A stretch of DNA of 64,000 nucleotides from Maritalea mobilis (GCF_004363175.1 NZ_SNYR01000003.1:520193-584192); one strand, 5' to 3'; positions 42,461-51,139 are shown, counted from the stretch's first letter. Translations and numbers: made by a program. The notes: a model not told the origin generated them from the letters alone.

Positions 42461-43123
42461 ATGATTGAAATTGTCTCGGCCAGCTTGATGAAAAACGGAC
42501 GGACTATCTTGTCCGACCTATCGGCCAAACTGACCGAACGCCGCATTGGCATTATCGGGCATAATGGCTCGGGCAAGTCGAGCTTTGTCAAAATGCTCAA
42601 TGGGCTGGAGCCGTGCACAACGGGCCAAGTGAAAGTCGGTGGTGCTGATGTGAGTGAACACCGCGCCCGCGTCGGCTTTGTGTTTCAAAACCCGGACAAT
42701 CAATTGGTGATGCCGCTGGTGGAGGAGGACATTGCCTTTGGCCTGAAAAAGTCGGGCCTCAGCAAAGCAGAGATCAAAGCGCGCAGCGATGCTTTGCTTG
42801 AAAAATTCAACCTCAGCCATTTGCGCGAGCGCCTCACCCACGAGCTGAGCGGCGGCGAGAAACAGCTGATCGCCTTGATCGGCGTGCTGATAATGCAGCC
42901 CGAACATATTATTCTCGATGAACCCACCACCTTGCTAGATCTGCGCAATCGGGCCATGCTGATTTCCATGTTGGACAAGCTGGAGCAGCAATTGATTATC
43001 GTCAGCCACGATCTGGATTTGATGGCCCAAATGGACCGGTTGCTGCTGATCCATGAGGGCAGATTGCATGCGGATGGCGCGCCAACTGAGATCATCCAAA
43101 CCTATCGCGACCTCTCATGCTGA
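42461..43123 (+). CDS. bioM: ECF transporter ATP-binding protein (BioM-like)
   Basis: 220 residues, one ABC domain. Walker A GHNGSGKSSF (about 33-42), Q-loop FVFQNPDNQLVMPLVEEDIAFG (about 75-96), signature LSGGEKQLIA (about 128-137), Walker B IILDEPTTLLDL (about 149-160). The QNPDNQ phrase is typical of the EcfA/CbiO group. It energises the BioY transporter in alphaproteobacteria, where BioM and BioN form a dedicated set. It starts 13 bases after bioY and overlaps the next gene by 7 bases. Confidence 0.93.
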   Translation: MIEIVSASLMKNGRTILSDLSAKLTERRIGIIGHNGSGKSSFVKMLNGLEPCTTGQVKVGGADVSEHRARVGFVFQNPDNQLVMPLVEEDIAFGLKKSGLSKAEIKARSDALLEKFNLSHLRERLTHELSGGEKQLIALIGVLIMQPEHIILDEPTTLLDLRNRAMLISMLDKLEQQLIIVSHDLDLMAQMDRLLLIHEGRLHADGAPTEIIQTYRDLSC

Positions 43124-43743
43124 TCAGCTTTTATAAGCCCGGCAACAGCCTTGTACACCGCACCCCGGCGGGGTGGAAAATTGTGCTGCTGTTTGTGTTC
43201 TGTACGGCGCTGTTTCTGGTGCAGAACTGGTGGTTTCTGGGTGTGGCGATTGCGCTGGTGCTGACCAGCTATCTGCTAGCGAAATTGCCGCTATCTCTGA
43301 CATGGCAGGCGGTGCGCCCGGCGCTTTGGGTGCTGGTGCTGATCTTTTTGGTGCAGCTTTGGCTTAATGATTGGCAGTTCGGCCTTTATGTGGTGCTGCG
43401 TTTTGCGATCATGATCGTGGCCGCAACCCTGCTGACCCTGACCAGCAAAACCAGCGAGATGATTGAAGGCATCGAGCGTAGTGTCGGCAAATTATTTGGC
43501 GCGGATATTGCGGAAAAGGTGGGGCTCGCCTTTTCACTGTCTTTGCGGTTTATCCCGATGGTGCGCGAAACCTATCAAGAGGTGCGCGAGGCGCAAAAGG
43601 CGCGCGGATTGGGGCGCAATTGGCGGGCGCTGATCACGCCCACCATGATCCGCACGCTGAAATCGGCAGATGATATTGCCCAAGCCATTGATGCCCGCTC
43701 CGCCGGCGCCCCTTTGGGCGAGAAGGCGCCGCGCCATGATTAA
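43117..43743 (+). CDS. bioN: ECF transporter transmembrane protein (BioN-like, EcfT/CbiQ family)
   Basis: 208 residues, four to five membrane segments in the first 115 residues. A cytoplasmic coupling region has VREAQKARGLGRNWR (about 158-172), matching the conserved A-R-G motif of EcfT proteins, and a second DAIDARSAG-like motif (QAIDARSAGAP, about 190-200). It links the ATPase to the S component. Its ATG lies within the end of bioM (7-base overlap), and its stop overlaps the start of the DUF1284 gene. The membrane domain is short, as in BioN. Confidence 0.92.
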   Translation: MLISFYKPGNSLVHRTPAGWKIVLLFVFCTALFLVQNWWFLGVAIALVLTSYLLAKLPLSLTWQAVRPALWVLVLIFLVQLWLNDWQFGLYVVLRFAIMIVAATLLTLTSKTSEMIEGIERSVGKLFGADIAEKVGLAFSLSLRFIPMVRETYQEVREAQKARGLGRNWRALITPTMIRTLKSADDIAQAIDARSAGAPLGEKAPRHD

Positions 43744-44161
43744 AATCCGCGGCCATCATCTGCTGTGTGCGCTGACCTTTGCCGGGCGCGGCTATAGCCG
43801 CCAATTTGAGCGCGACTTCAAAGCGATTACAAAGCGCATGCGCGCCAATGAAATGATGCAGATTGTGGATCGGCCTGACGAGATATGCCAAAGCGTGCAA
43901 GACTGCGACGGCAGCCATTGCTATGAACCGCGGATCGATCAACGCGATCAACTGGCACTGGCGGACATCTCAGCGCTTCTCGGACACGAGCTGAAGGTTG
44001 GCGATGAAATCGCCCCTGCGGAGCTGTTTACCGAAAAAATGCGCACCGCCTTCCGCGACAATCAAATTCGCCGTGGCTGCTTTGATTGCCAATGGCGGGA
44101 CTTTTGCGACCAGATCGCAGCCGATGGATTTCAAAACACACTTTTGCTGGCAGAAAAATGA
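43736..44161 (+). CDS. DUF1284 family protein (predicted Fe-S or metal binding)
   Basis: 141 residues. The N-terminal signature is IKIRGHHLLCALTFAGRGYS, the hallmark of DUF1284. Cys/His clusters follow: DEICQSVQDCDGSHCYEP (about 44-61) and RRGCFDCQWRDFCDQ (about 110-124). With Cys10 near the His pair these could bind a metal or Fe-S cluster. The function is unknown in the family. Start ATG at 43736 overlaps the bioN stop by 8 bases, and the stop overlaps the next start (ATGA), so it is tightly coupled between the transporter and the acyl-CoA genes. A longer upstream frame from 43670 is only the shadow of bioN. Confidence 0.85.
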   Translation: MIKIRGHHLLCALTFAGRGYSRQFERDFKAITKRMRANEMMQIVDRPDEICQSVQDCDGSHCYEPRIDQRDQLALADISALLGHELKVGDEIAPAELFTEKMRTAFRDNQIRRGCFDCQWRDFCDQIAADGFQNTLLLAEK

Positions 44162-45549
44162 GCTCGGAAATTGTCTCGCGGATCAAACATCATCTGAGTA
44201 GCGATCCAGCAAGGCCGACCATGTTTGCCGGACAAGAGGTGCTGACTGCGAGTGCATTGTTGGCACAGATCGAAGCGGCGGAAGCGCGGCTGCGCGATGA
44301 AGGGGCGCTTGCACAAATTGCACTGGCCTTGCCCACCTCGGTGGAGGCGCTGGTGCTGTTTATCGCGGCGCTGAAGGTGGCGCGGAACACGATCTATTTT
44401 GACCCTAATTGGCCCGCTGAAACAAAGCAGCGCATCTTGAATTTTGTGCAGCCCGACCTGCTGATTGATCAGGTAGGATGGACCAGTTTGCCGGGCGGCG
44501 AAGCGCCGGAAGGCGATGCCCATTATACCTGCTTTACCTCCGGCTCCACCGGATTGCCCAAGGGTTGTTTGCGGCACGAAAGCTCCTGGCTGGCCAGCTT
44601 TGAAGCTGATCAACCTTTCTCTGACATTACGGCGCAATCGACCATTCTGGTGGCCGGCAGTTTTGCCCACTCGCTGTTCACTTATGCCGCCATCCGTGGC
44701 CTAGTGGCGGGGGCGAGCATTGTGCTGTTGCCAAATTTCCATCCGGGCGCCTTATTGCGGCAGATTGAGCGACATCATCAGGCTGTGCTGTTTGCGGTGC
44801 CGACGCAATTGGACGCGCTGGTGAGTGCCGCCAAGGGCGCTTATCCTCATTTGAGAAAAGTGCTGTGCACAGGTTCGAAATTGGCCCCACACCTCGCGGC
44901 TAAGGTGAAAGAGCACTTTCCCAAGGCTGACTTGATCGAGTTTTACGGCACGTCCGAGCTGAGCTATGTCGCCGCGCGGCCCGTGCAGCAAGACGATGCG
45001 GCAGGCCTTGTGGGCAAGCCGCTCGACCCGGTGCAAATCGAAGTTTTGAATGAAGAGGGGTTGCCTGTGCTGCCCGGCGAAACCGGGCAGGTTTTTGTGC
45101 AAAGCCCACTGGCCTTTAAAACCTATCTCACCGAAGCGGGGCAGCGCGATATGCCGGACCGGATCAGCGTTGGTGATACGGGCTTTGTCGATGCAAAAGG
45201 GAATTTGCATTTGGTGGGGCGGGCGGATCGCATGTTTACCGTCAGTGGTCGCAATGTCGCGCCAGAAGAAATTGAAGCGGCATTGCATAAATTACCGTAC
45301 GTTGCCCATGCTGCCGTGTGGGGCAAAGAAGATGCAAAACGCGGACATCAGATCGTCGCCGTGCTGCACCTGAAATCCGCGCCATCGCGCGCCCAAATCT
45401 TGAGTGACTTGCGCCCGCATCTCACCCCCTATTTAATGCCGCAATATCTGTTTGCAGTCGCGGATTGGCCGCACACCAGTTCGGGCAAAACTGATCTGCA
45501 AAAGCTGAACATCCAATGGCAGGCAAACCAATTGCAGGAGCTGACATGA
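44158..45549 (+). CDS. AMP-dependent acyl-CoA synthetase/ligase family protein
   Basis: 463 residues, somewhat short for the ANL family (usually 500-560). Motifs A3 to A10 are visible: TSGSTGLPKG (phosphate loop, about 124-133), EFYGTSELS (about 261-269), GDTGFVDAKGNLHLVGRADRM (about 338-358, with the hinge Asp/Arg) and SSGKTDLQKL with catalytic Lys near 450. It activates a carboxylic acid to the acyl-AMP and CoA ester. Start ATG overlaps the DUF1284 stop. The biotin transporter upstream and the thiolase and MaoC genes downstream suggest use of an acid related to biotin (the biotin side chain or a pimelate-like precursor), but this is inference. The shorter N-terminal domain could reflect unusual substrate binding. 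Confidence 0.9.
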   Translation: MSSEIVSRIKHHLSSDPARPTMFAGQEVLTASALLAQIEAAEARLRDEGALAQIALALPTSVEALVLFIAALKVARNTIYFDPNWPAETKQRILNFVQPDLLIDQVGWTSLPGGEAPEGDAHYTCFTSGSTGLPKGCLRHESSWLASFEADQPFSDITAQSTILVAGSFAHSLFTYAAIRGLVAGASIVLLPNFHPGALLRQIERHHQAVLFAVPTQLDALVSAAKGAYPHLRKVLCTGSKLAPHLAAKVKEHFPKADLIEFYGTSELSYVAARPVQQDDAAGLVGKPLDPVQIEVLNEEGLPVLPGETGQVFVQSPLAFKTYLTEAGQRDMPDRISVGDTGFVDAKGNLHLVGRADRMFTVSGRNVAPEEIEAALHKLPYVAHAAVWGKEDAKRGHQIVAVLHLKSAPSRAQILSDLRPHLTPYLMPQYLFAVADWPHTSSGKTDLQKLNIQWQANQLQELT

Positions 45550-46682
45550 GCAATGGGGTCTATATGGTGGCGGCGAAGCGCAGCGCGGTGGTGCCGCGCG
45601 GCGGCGCATTCGCCAATTTGCAACCCCATGAACTCGCGGCACCGATTGTGAAAGCGCTTCTGCAAGACGTTGCGATTGAAGCGGCGCAGATCGACCATAT
45701 TGTACTCGGCAATGGACTCTCCGGCGGCGGCAATGTGGCCCGCATGGTCGGGCTGGCGGCAGGCCTGTCAGAGAGCGTGCCAGCGCTCACCGTGGACAGC
45801 CAATGCTGCGGCGGCATGGATGCGGTGCAAATGGCCATGCATATGATTGGCGCCGGGGCGGCGCAGATGGTGCTGGCGGGCGGCGTGGAAAGCTATAGTA
45901 CTTCGCCCCGGCGCATCGCCCGCGGTTTGAATGGCGCGCCCGATCAGGAATATCAGCGCCCGCCCTTTGCCCCCGACGCGACACAAGATCCAGATATGCT
46001 GGAGGCGGCGGCGCAATTGGCGACCACGCGCAAGATCAGTCGTAGAGTGCAAGAAGACTTTGCCATTTTGAGCCATCAAAAAGCGCTGGACGCTGCGGCA
46101 AGCCAGCAAGATGAAATTGTGCCCATCGCCGACGTGGACCGCGACCAATTCACCCGCCAGCTCAGCGCCAGACTTTGCGCCAAGCTGCCCATGCTGACAG
46201 GCGATAAAGAAACCGGCCTCACAGCGGCTACCACCGCTGTGGAAGCGGATGGGGCGGGGCTGTGCCTGTTGGTTTCGGAATCCGTGTTGCGCGCCCACCC
46301 GCAATGGCAAGACCGTGCGGTAAAACTATGTGGCGGCATCAGCCGGGGCAGCGATCCGGCGATGCCAGCTTTGGCGCCTATTCCTTCTATTCAGCATATT
46401 TTGCAGCAGCTTGGACTTAGCGCAGCGGATATTTCGGCGGTCGAAATGATGGAGGCCTTTGCGGTGCAGGCCATGGCTTGTCTTGAGGAAACAGATTTGC
46501 CACTCGACCGCACCAATTTAGGCGGCGGGGCCTTGGCACGGGGGCATCCCATCGGCGCATCCGGCGCGATCAATTTGGTGCGTCTGTTTTATGAAATGCA
46601 ACGGTGTGAAGCCGGGGCTTATGGCCTAGCGGCCATTGCTGGCGCGGGCGGATTGGGATCAGCCATGGTGATGCAGAAATGA
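45546..46682 (+). CDS. Thiolase family protein lacking the second catalytic Cys
   Basis: 378 residues. Nucleophile Cys88 lies in VDSQCCGGMDAVQ, and GHPIGASGAI keeps the catalytic His. EMMEAFAVQAM replaces the usual NEAFA motif. At the C-terminus the common LCIGGGxG becomes AIAGAGGLG: Ala365 stands where the acid/base Cys should be. The enzyme may still act as an SCP2-like or degenerate thiolase with altered chemistry, or use neighbouring Cys87. Start ATG overlaps the ligase stop (ATGA), and its own stop overlaps the next gene. It is probably the last carbon-carbon cleavage or condensation step of the biotin-linked operon. Confidence 0.9.
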   Translation: MSNGVYMVAAKRSAVVPRGGAFANLQPHELAAPIVKALLQDVAIEAAQIDHIVLGNGLSGGGNVARMVGLAAGLSESVPALTVDSQCCGGMDAVQMAMHMIGAGAAQMVLAGGVESYSTSPRRIARGLNGAPDQEYQRPPFAPDATQDPDMLEAAAQLATTRKISRRVQEDFAILSHQKALDAAASQQDEIVPIADVDRDQFTRQLSARLCAKLPMLTGDKETGLTAATTAVEADGAGLCLLVSESVLRAHPQWQDRAVKLCGGISRGSDPAMPALAPIPSIQHILQQLGLSAADISAVEMMEAFAVQAMACLEETDLPLDRTNLGGGALARGHPIGASGAINLVRLFYEMQRCEAGAYGLAAIAGAGGLGSAMVMQK

Positions 46683-47113
46683 TCGATATAAATCAGATTG
46701 CCGATTGGACGGAATATCTGGGCGCGACATTTGAGGAAGTCTCACCGTGTACGGTGACGCCAGCTCAACTGGAGGCCTACGTGCAGGTCTCGGGCGATGC
46801 AAATGCGATTCATCAAGGCGATGAAGCGATCATTCCCGGTAACTTGCTGGTGAGCCTCGTGCCGCACTTTGTGCAGCAGCATTTGAATCTGGACGACACC
46901 ATCATCGGCATGACTGTCGGCTACGATAAAGTGCGATTTAAAGCGCCAGTCAAACTTGATGAGCAACTGTTCTTCAAGGCGGAAATCACGCAAGTGCGGC
47001 TGCATAAAGATGCTGCCTATGTGGCCTATCAGGTGATGTGCGAACGCGCGGGGCAGATGGTGATGTCGCTTGAGATGCGCGACCATTATGCGCAAAAGAA
47101 AACTGCCGTCTGA
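46679..47113 (+). CDS. MaoC-like hot-dog dehydratase domain protein
   Basis: 144 residues. AYVQVSGDANAIHQGDEA (about 37-54) holds the MaoC active-site pattern (Asp and His spaced five residues). GMTVGYDKVRFKAPVKLDEQLF (about 79-100) forms the second strand set. It would hydrate a 2-enoyl-CoA or dehydrate a 3-hydroxyacyl-CoA. It completes a ligase, thiolase, hydratase set in the BioY operon; no acyl-CoA dehydrogenase is present, so oxidation must come from elsewhere if the direction is degradative. ATGA overlap with the thiolase. An intrinsic terminator follows at once. Confidence 0.85.
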   Translation: MIDINQIADWTEYLGATFEEVSPCTVTPAQLEAYVQVSGDANAIHQGDEAIIPGNLLVSLVPHFVQQHLNLDDTIIGMTVGYDKVRFKAPVKLDEQLFFKAEITQVRLHKDAAYVAYQVMCERAGQMVMSLEMRDHYAQKKTAV

Positions 47114-47135
47114 GCAGATCAAACGGCAGTTTTTG
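47101..47135 (+). terminator. Intrinsic terminator ending the biotin transporter operon
   Basis: AACTGCCGT (47101-47109) pairs with ACGGCAGTT (47123-47131), followed by TTT. It overlaps the stop codon of the MaoC-like gene and precedes the convergent esterase. Confidence 0.8.
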
Positions 47136-47152
47136 GCGTGAAGTTAAAGGGT

Positions 47153-48154
47153 TTAAATTCCCCAGGTCCGCTTCAGCCAGGAGGAACGTGCGGCAAGGGC
47201 GGCTCGGGCCAATTCTGATTCTGGGGCGAAAAAGTCAAAGCCGTGAAAACCGCCGGACCAGATGTGCAACTCGCACACACCGCCAACAGCCCAGATGCGG
47301 TTGGCGAACTCTACATTTTCATCCCGGAACATTTCCGCACTGCCTGCCTCAATAAAAGTCGGAGGCAGATTGGTCAGATCTTTGGCGCGATAAGGGGCGG
47401 CGTATATCGAGACTTCGTCGGTGCCGAGCCGATCGCCCAAAAGGCATTGCCATCCCAAAAGATTGGAGGAGCGTACCCATGTGTTGCCTGCAAGATATTG
47501 ATAGCTCGACAGGGTTGAGTTGGTGTCGTCAATCATCGGGCACATCAGCATTTGGCCTGCTAATTTGACGCTGCCGCGATCACGGCACAACAGAGCGACC
47601 CCAGCAGAAAGTCCGCCGCCTGCGCTGCCGCCCATCACAATGATGTTCTCCGGATCGATGCCGAGCATTTCCGCATTTTCCGCCATCCAGACAAGACCAG
47701 CATAGCAATCTTCCACCGGGGCGGGGTCCGGATGTTCGGGCGCAAGACGATATTCCACCGTGGCCCCCACAATGCCGAACTCCATGATCAAATCCACAAG
47801 GCGCGGCACATCCATGCGGCGATTGCCGACCATCATGCCGCCGCCATGAATATTATACATGGAGGGGGCAGGCTTTGCCTCGCCCTTAGCAATCTTGTCT
47901 TTCAACCCTTTGGGCGACAGCACCGAGACAATAATGTCCGGCGCGCCTTTTGGTCCGGGCACTTCATATTCGGCGAAGTCGATGGGCTTGTCGCCAATGG
48001 CATCCTCGAAGGACGGGAACATATCGTCCATGCCCGCACGTGCGCTTGCCAAACTTTCAACGGTCATTTCCGGTGAGTCCGGCGGGGCCATTTGTGCCAG
48101 TGGACCCAGCATTTCTGGATCGTAGGGCACCGGGGTTGGTTTAGGATCACTCAT
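47153..48154 (-). CDS. Alpha/beta hydrolase, HSL-type esterase
   Basis: 333 residues. Oxyanion motif HGGGMM (103-108), nucleophile motif GGSAGG with Ser177, YRLAPEH near residue 135, and the catalytic His304 in GGFHGFDFF. An acidic partner is near SAEMFRDEN. It hydrolyses an ester or lactone. It is the last gene of a minus-strand operon (SDR, Zn alcohol dehydrogenase, aldo-keto reductase, esterase) that shares a divergent promoter with the ABC transporter genes. GGAGG lies 7 bases before the ATG. It resembles the esterase at 15141 in family but not closely in sequence. Confidence 0.92.
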   Translation of the reverse strand: MSDPKPTPVPYDPEMLGPLAQMAPPDSPEMTVESLASARAGMDDMFPSFEDAIGDKPIDFAEYEVPGPKGAPDIIVSVLSPKGLKDKIAKGEAKPAPSMYNIHGGGMMVGNRRMDVPRLVDLIMEFGIVGATVEYRLAPEHPDPAPVEDCYAGLVWMAENAEMLGIDPENIIVMGGSAGGGLSAGVALLCRDRGSVKLAGQMLMCPMIDDTNSTLSSYQYLAGNTWVRSSNLLGWQCLLGDRLGTDEVSIYAAPYRAKDLTNLPPTFIEAGSAEMFRDENVEFANRIWAVGGVCELHIWSGGFHGFDFFAPESELARAALAARSSWLKRTWGI

Positions 48155-48176
48155 TTATTTCTCCTCCAAACAAACT

Positions 48177-49145
48177 TTACGGACCTTCAGGATCGACCAC
48201 ATCGCGGTCGGCCCAAAGCTCATCCACTGCCGCACGCAATTCTTCGCGACCAATGCGAGCCAACAGAGCGATGGCACCCAGCGCCTGCTCGAGTTGTTCC
48301 ATCTTGGTGGCGCCAAACAAGGTGTTGATATTATGCGGATGGGTGAGCGTGAAGGCGATGCACATTTGCGCGGGTGTCGCGTCAAAGCGCTTGGCGATCT
48401 CCGCCAATTTAGGGGCTGAGTCGACGATCTTCTGACGCACATTGCCCGGATCACGTCCCACTTCGCGCTCCGGCGGTGTCGGCTTGACCAGCACGCCACC
48501 CTCCATCACATCAGACGATTGCATCTTAAAGCCCTGCGCAAACAATTTGGCGAACGGTTCACCATCTGGAATCGAACGGCGGGAAATGGAATATTTTAGC
48601 TGCGCCATTACCGGGCCATCCACATTTTCAGCCTTGGCAATGTCGATGCAAGACTGAATATTGGTGGCGGACCAATTGTTGACGCCCCATGCGCGGATCA
48701 AACCCTTTTGCTTCAGCTCCGCCAAAGACATGACCAGATCGCGCATTTCAATGGTGCTGTCGCGCACATCGCCAAGCACCACTAGATCGGAATAATCAGT
48801 GCCGACGCGGAACAAGGCATTCTCAATTTGCGGCAGGAAGCCTTTGTCTTGATCCCAAGCCTCAAGCCACAATTTTTCGGACAGCACATAATCTTCACGC
48901 TTCAATTCAGCGCCGCGCACAATGGCGGAAAACAGAATATCGGTGAGGGGCGGTGGCGTGGTTTCCGGCGTGCCATAAACCCCCACATCAAACATATTGA
49001 TGCCTGCATCTATTGCGCGGCGGATCATGCGGACCGCAAGGCCATAATCCATGCGATCGTAAATATGCCATGACCCCAAGGAGAATAGGGGAATATTAAG
49101 GCCCGTATCCGCCAATTGATTATGGGGCACTTCTTTGTTGCTCAT
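48177..49145 (-). CDS. Aldo/keto reductase with altered catalytic tetrad
   Basis: 322 residues, beta/alpha barrel. NADP-site phrases are GAxKMEQL (GATKMEQLEQAL near 285). Of the tetrad, Asp53, Tyr57 and Lys91 (LSEKLW) are visible, with Asp and Tyr four rather than five residues apart. The usual His of LxxHxxD is replaced by Gly125 (LVVLGDVRD). Voltage-channel beta subunits have Asn there. The partner gene at 51140 has the same Gly. The overall length and the GVNNWSATNIQ phrase match the YajO/KvB-like AKRs. It probably acts on an aldehyde or sugar in this locus; the missing His may shift it to a specific double-bond or binding role. Cytoplasmic. Confidence 0.88.
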   Translation of the reverse strand: MSNKEVPHNQLADTGLNIPLFSLGSWHIYDRMDYGLAVRMIRRAIDAGINMFDVGVYGTPETTPPPLTDILFSAIVRGAELKREDYVLSEKLWLEAWDQDKGFLPQIENALFRVGTDYSDLVVLGDVRDSTIEMRDLVMSLAELKQKGLIRAWGVNNWSATNIQSCIDIAKAENVDGPVMAQLKYSISRRSIPDGEPFAKLFAQGFKMQSSDVMEGGVLVKPTPPEREVGRDPGNVRQKIVDSAPKLAEIAKRFDATPAQMCIAFTLTHPHNINTLFGATKMEQLEQALGAIALLARIGREELRAAVDELWADRDVVDPEGP

Positions 49146-49166
49146 ATTTTGCTCCCTGAATTCGAA

Positions 49167-50273
49167 CTATGAAAGGCGCGGATCAATGACCGCTTTGATG
49201 GTGTGGTGTTGGCACATGCTGTCGAGACATTCAGACGCTTTGTCCAAGCCGACAGGTTCGGCAAAAAGCTTGTCCCACGGCATGGCATCGGCGAAGTTTT
49301 TGAAAAAGCTGATGGCGCGGGCATAGTCGGAAATGTCGCCATTGAGCGAGCCGACAATGGTCAGTTCCTTGCCCATCACCGTGCCTAGCGGCACCGGACT
49401 ATCCACCGGAGCGGTGGAGCCAACAATCGCCACGCGACCGCGCTGTCCAGCCATATTGACGGCCTCTTTGCCCACGCTGTTGGCTCCGGCAAAATCGAAC
49501 ACATAATCGGTACCGCGCCCTGCGGTGAGCTCGTGTACCTGCGCGATCATTGCCTCGCTGCCCGCGTCAATATGAATGGTGTGGTCCGCGCCAAAATGCT
49601 TGGCCATATCCAACCGATCTTGCGGCGCGCCAACCATAATCACTTGCGCGGCACCAGATAGCTTGGCCACTGCCGCGGCGAAGATGCCCAAGGCACCGGA
49701 GCCCTGCACCACGACGCTGGACCCGGTGCGGATGGCACCCACTCGGTCAAAGGCGCGCAGCACGGTTTTGGCAGCACATCCGGCCATAGAGGCCCAGGTG
49801 TTTTTCACTTCATCCGGAATGCGCAATTTGGCAGCACCGGGGGTGACATAGGCATAGTCGGCCAGCCCGGCTGTGGCGTAAGGCGGTTTGTCGGAACGCT
49901 GCAGAAAGCCATAGCCGCGATTTTCGCAGGCAACAGGCTCGCGCAACACAACGCAGCCATAACATTTGCCACACGTGGATTCTGACCAGCCGATCCGGTC
50001 ACCTACCTGAAGTTCACCGCCCAACGCGTCTGTGGTGCCTTCGCCCAACGCGACGATTTCACCGACCATTTCATGGCCTAAAACCATGGGCAACATGCCC
50101 GGAAAGCTCATTTTGCCTTGCCAGATTTCCACGTCCGTACCGCAAAGGGTGGCGCAGACAATTTTGACAAGCGCAGCGCCCGGCTCAACGCTCTCGGGCA
50201 AGGGAATATCTTTAACATCAAGTGCTTTGGCATGGGCGGCTAACACGGCCGCGCGGGTTTTATTGGGTACCAT
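49167..50273 (-). CDS. Zinc-binding alcohol dehydrogenase (MDR family)
   Basis: 368 residues. Catalytic Zn site: CGTDVEIWQGKM (Cys near 42) and GHEMVGEI (His near 67). Structural Zn: four Cys in STCGKCYGCVVLREPVAC (about 98-115). The NAD-binding fold shows VVQGSGALGIFAAAVAKLSGA (about 183-203). It oxidises an alcohol or reduces a carbonyl with NAD(P). It is the second gene of the operon with the SDR (9-base gap) and the AKR (21-base gap), pointing to stepwise oxidation of a polyol- or sugar-like substrate. GGAGG lies 7 bases before the ATG. The substrate is unknown. Confidence 0.93.
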   Translation of the reverse strand: MVPNKTRAAVLAAHAKALDVKDIPLPESVEPGAALVKIVCATLCGTDVEIWQGKMSFPGMLPMVLGHEMVGEIVALGEGTTDALGGELQVGDRIGWSESTCGKCYGCVVLREPVACENRGYGFLQRSDKPPYATAGLADYAYVTPGAAKLRIPDEVKNTWASMAGCAAKTVLRAFDRVGAIRTGSSVVVQGSGALGIFAAAVAKLSGAAQVIMVGAPQDRLDMAKHFGADHTIHIDAGSEAMIAQVHELTAGRGTDYVFDFAGANSVGKEAVNMAGQRGRVAIVGSTAPVDSPVPLGTVMGKELTIVGSLNGDISDYARAISFFKNFADAMPWDKLFAEPVGLDKASECLDSMCQHHTIKAVIDPRLS

Positions 50274-50282
50274 CTTGTCCTC

Positions 50283-51017
50283 CTATGTCAGCAATTGGCC
50301 GCCATCGACGGCAAGGCTGACCCCGGTAATGTGGCTCGCCTCGTCGCTGGCGAGGAAATAGGCGGCCGGGGCCACTTGGGTGACTTCCGCGATCTGGCGC
50401 AAGGGAATGCGCGCTTCCCACATAGCCTTGGCTTCGGGATTTTCAGCAAACCCGGCGGTCAGCGGTGTGATTACAGGGCCGGGCGCAACCGCATTGGCGC
50501 GAATGCCGAACGGGGCCAATTCGATGGCCGTGGTGCGGGTGATCGCATCCACTGCGGCCTTGGTGGCCTCATAATGGCCCATGCCCGGGGTCGGCTGGCG
50601 TCCGCCAATAGAAGAAATATTGACGATGGCGCCTTTCTTTGCGGCCACCATCAGCTTACCCACGGCCTCGCTCATCATCCATGTGCCCAGCACATTGACC
50701 ATTAGTGCCTTTTCAAACACGGCGCTGTCCAATTCTGTCACTTGTCCATGGCCGCCCACAATGCCAGCATTGTTCACCAGCACATCAATGCGGCCATATT
50801 GTTTGGCAATTTTATCGACCACCGCGCCAATATTGTCGCGGTTGCTGATGTCGAGCTGGTGGGAATCGACGCCGATTTGCGTGGCGGTTTCGGCAAGTTG
50901 ATCGCCATTAATATCGGCAATGATCACCTTATCCCCATGTGATGCGAATTTTTCGGCAATGCCTTGGCCCAACCCTTGCGCTGCGCCAGTGACCAGAACG
51001 ATCCGTTGTTCAGTCAT
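50283..51017 (-). CDS. SDR family oxidoreductase
   Basis: 244 residues. TGAAQGLGQGIA (about 10-21) cofactor loop, Asp in strand 2 (VIIADINGD) suggesting NAD, NNAG (about 85-88), catalytic Ser in VNISSIGG and YEATK. C-terminus GVSLAVDGGQLLT is typical of the FabG-like/classical SDRs. It is the first gene of the minus-strand operon, divergent from the AKR gene at 51140. Strong ribosome site GGAGGAG. A 16-bp regulatory motif (51072-51087) lies 55 bases upstream. Substrate unknown; the operon suggests it oxidises a secondary alcohol. Confidence 0.92.
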   Translation of the reverse strand: MTEQRIVLVTGAAQGLGQGIAEKFASHGDKVIIADINGDQLAETATQIGVDSHQLDISNRDNIGAVVDKIAKQYGRIDVLVNNAGIVGGHGQVTELDSAVFEKALMVNVLGTWMMSEAVGKLMVAAKKGAIVNISSIGGRQPTPGMGHYEATKAAVDAITRTTAIELAPFGIRANAVAPGPVITPLTAGFAENPEAKAMWEARIPLRQIAEVTQVAPAAYFLASDEASHITGVSLAVDGGQLLT

Positions 51018-51071
51018 AACTCCTCCTAAATGGGCGTCTTCACCTAATTGAAAAGACCATCTTGACGTTTA

Positions 51072-51087
51072 GTATACATGTGTAGAA
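51072..51087. promoter_or_regulatory. Shared 16-bp motif, site A (divergent SDR / AKR promoters)
   Basis: GTATACATGTGTAGAA; core TACATGTGTA is a dyad. It overlaps an inverted repeat TGTAGA (51081-51086) / TCTACA (51095-51100). Related to site B (52163) and site C (61517). Likely TetR-type operator. Confidence 0.55.
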
Positions 51088-51139
51088 AATAAAGTCTACA
51101 ACTGGAGAATAAAATCACGCAAGGTGAGGAGAGACCGCA

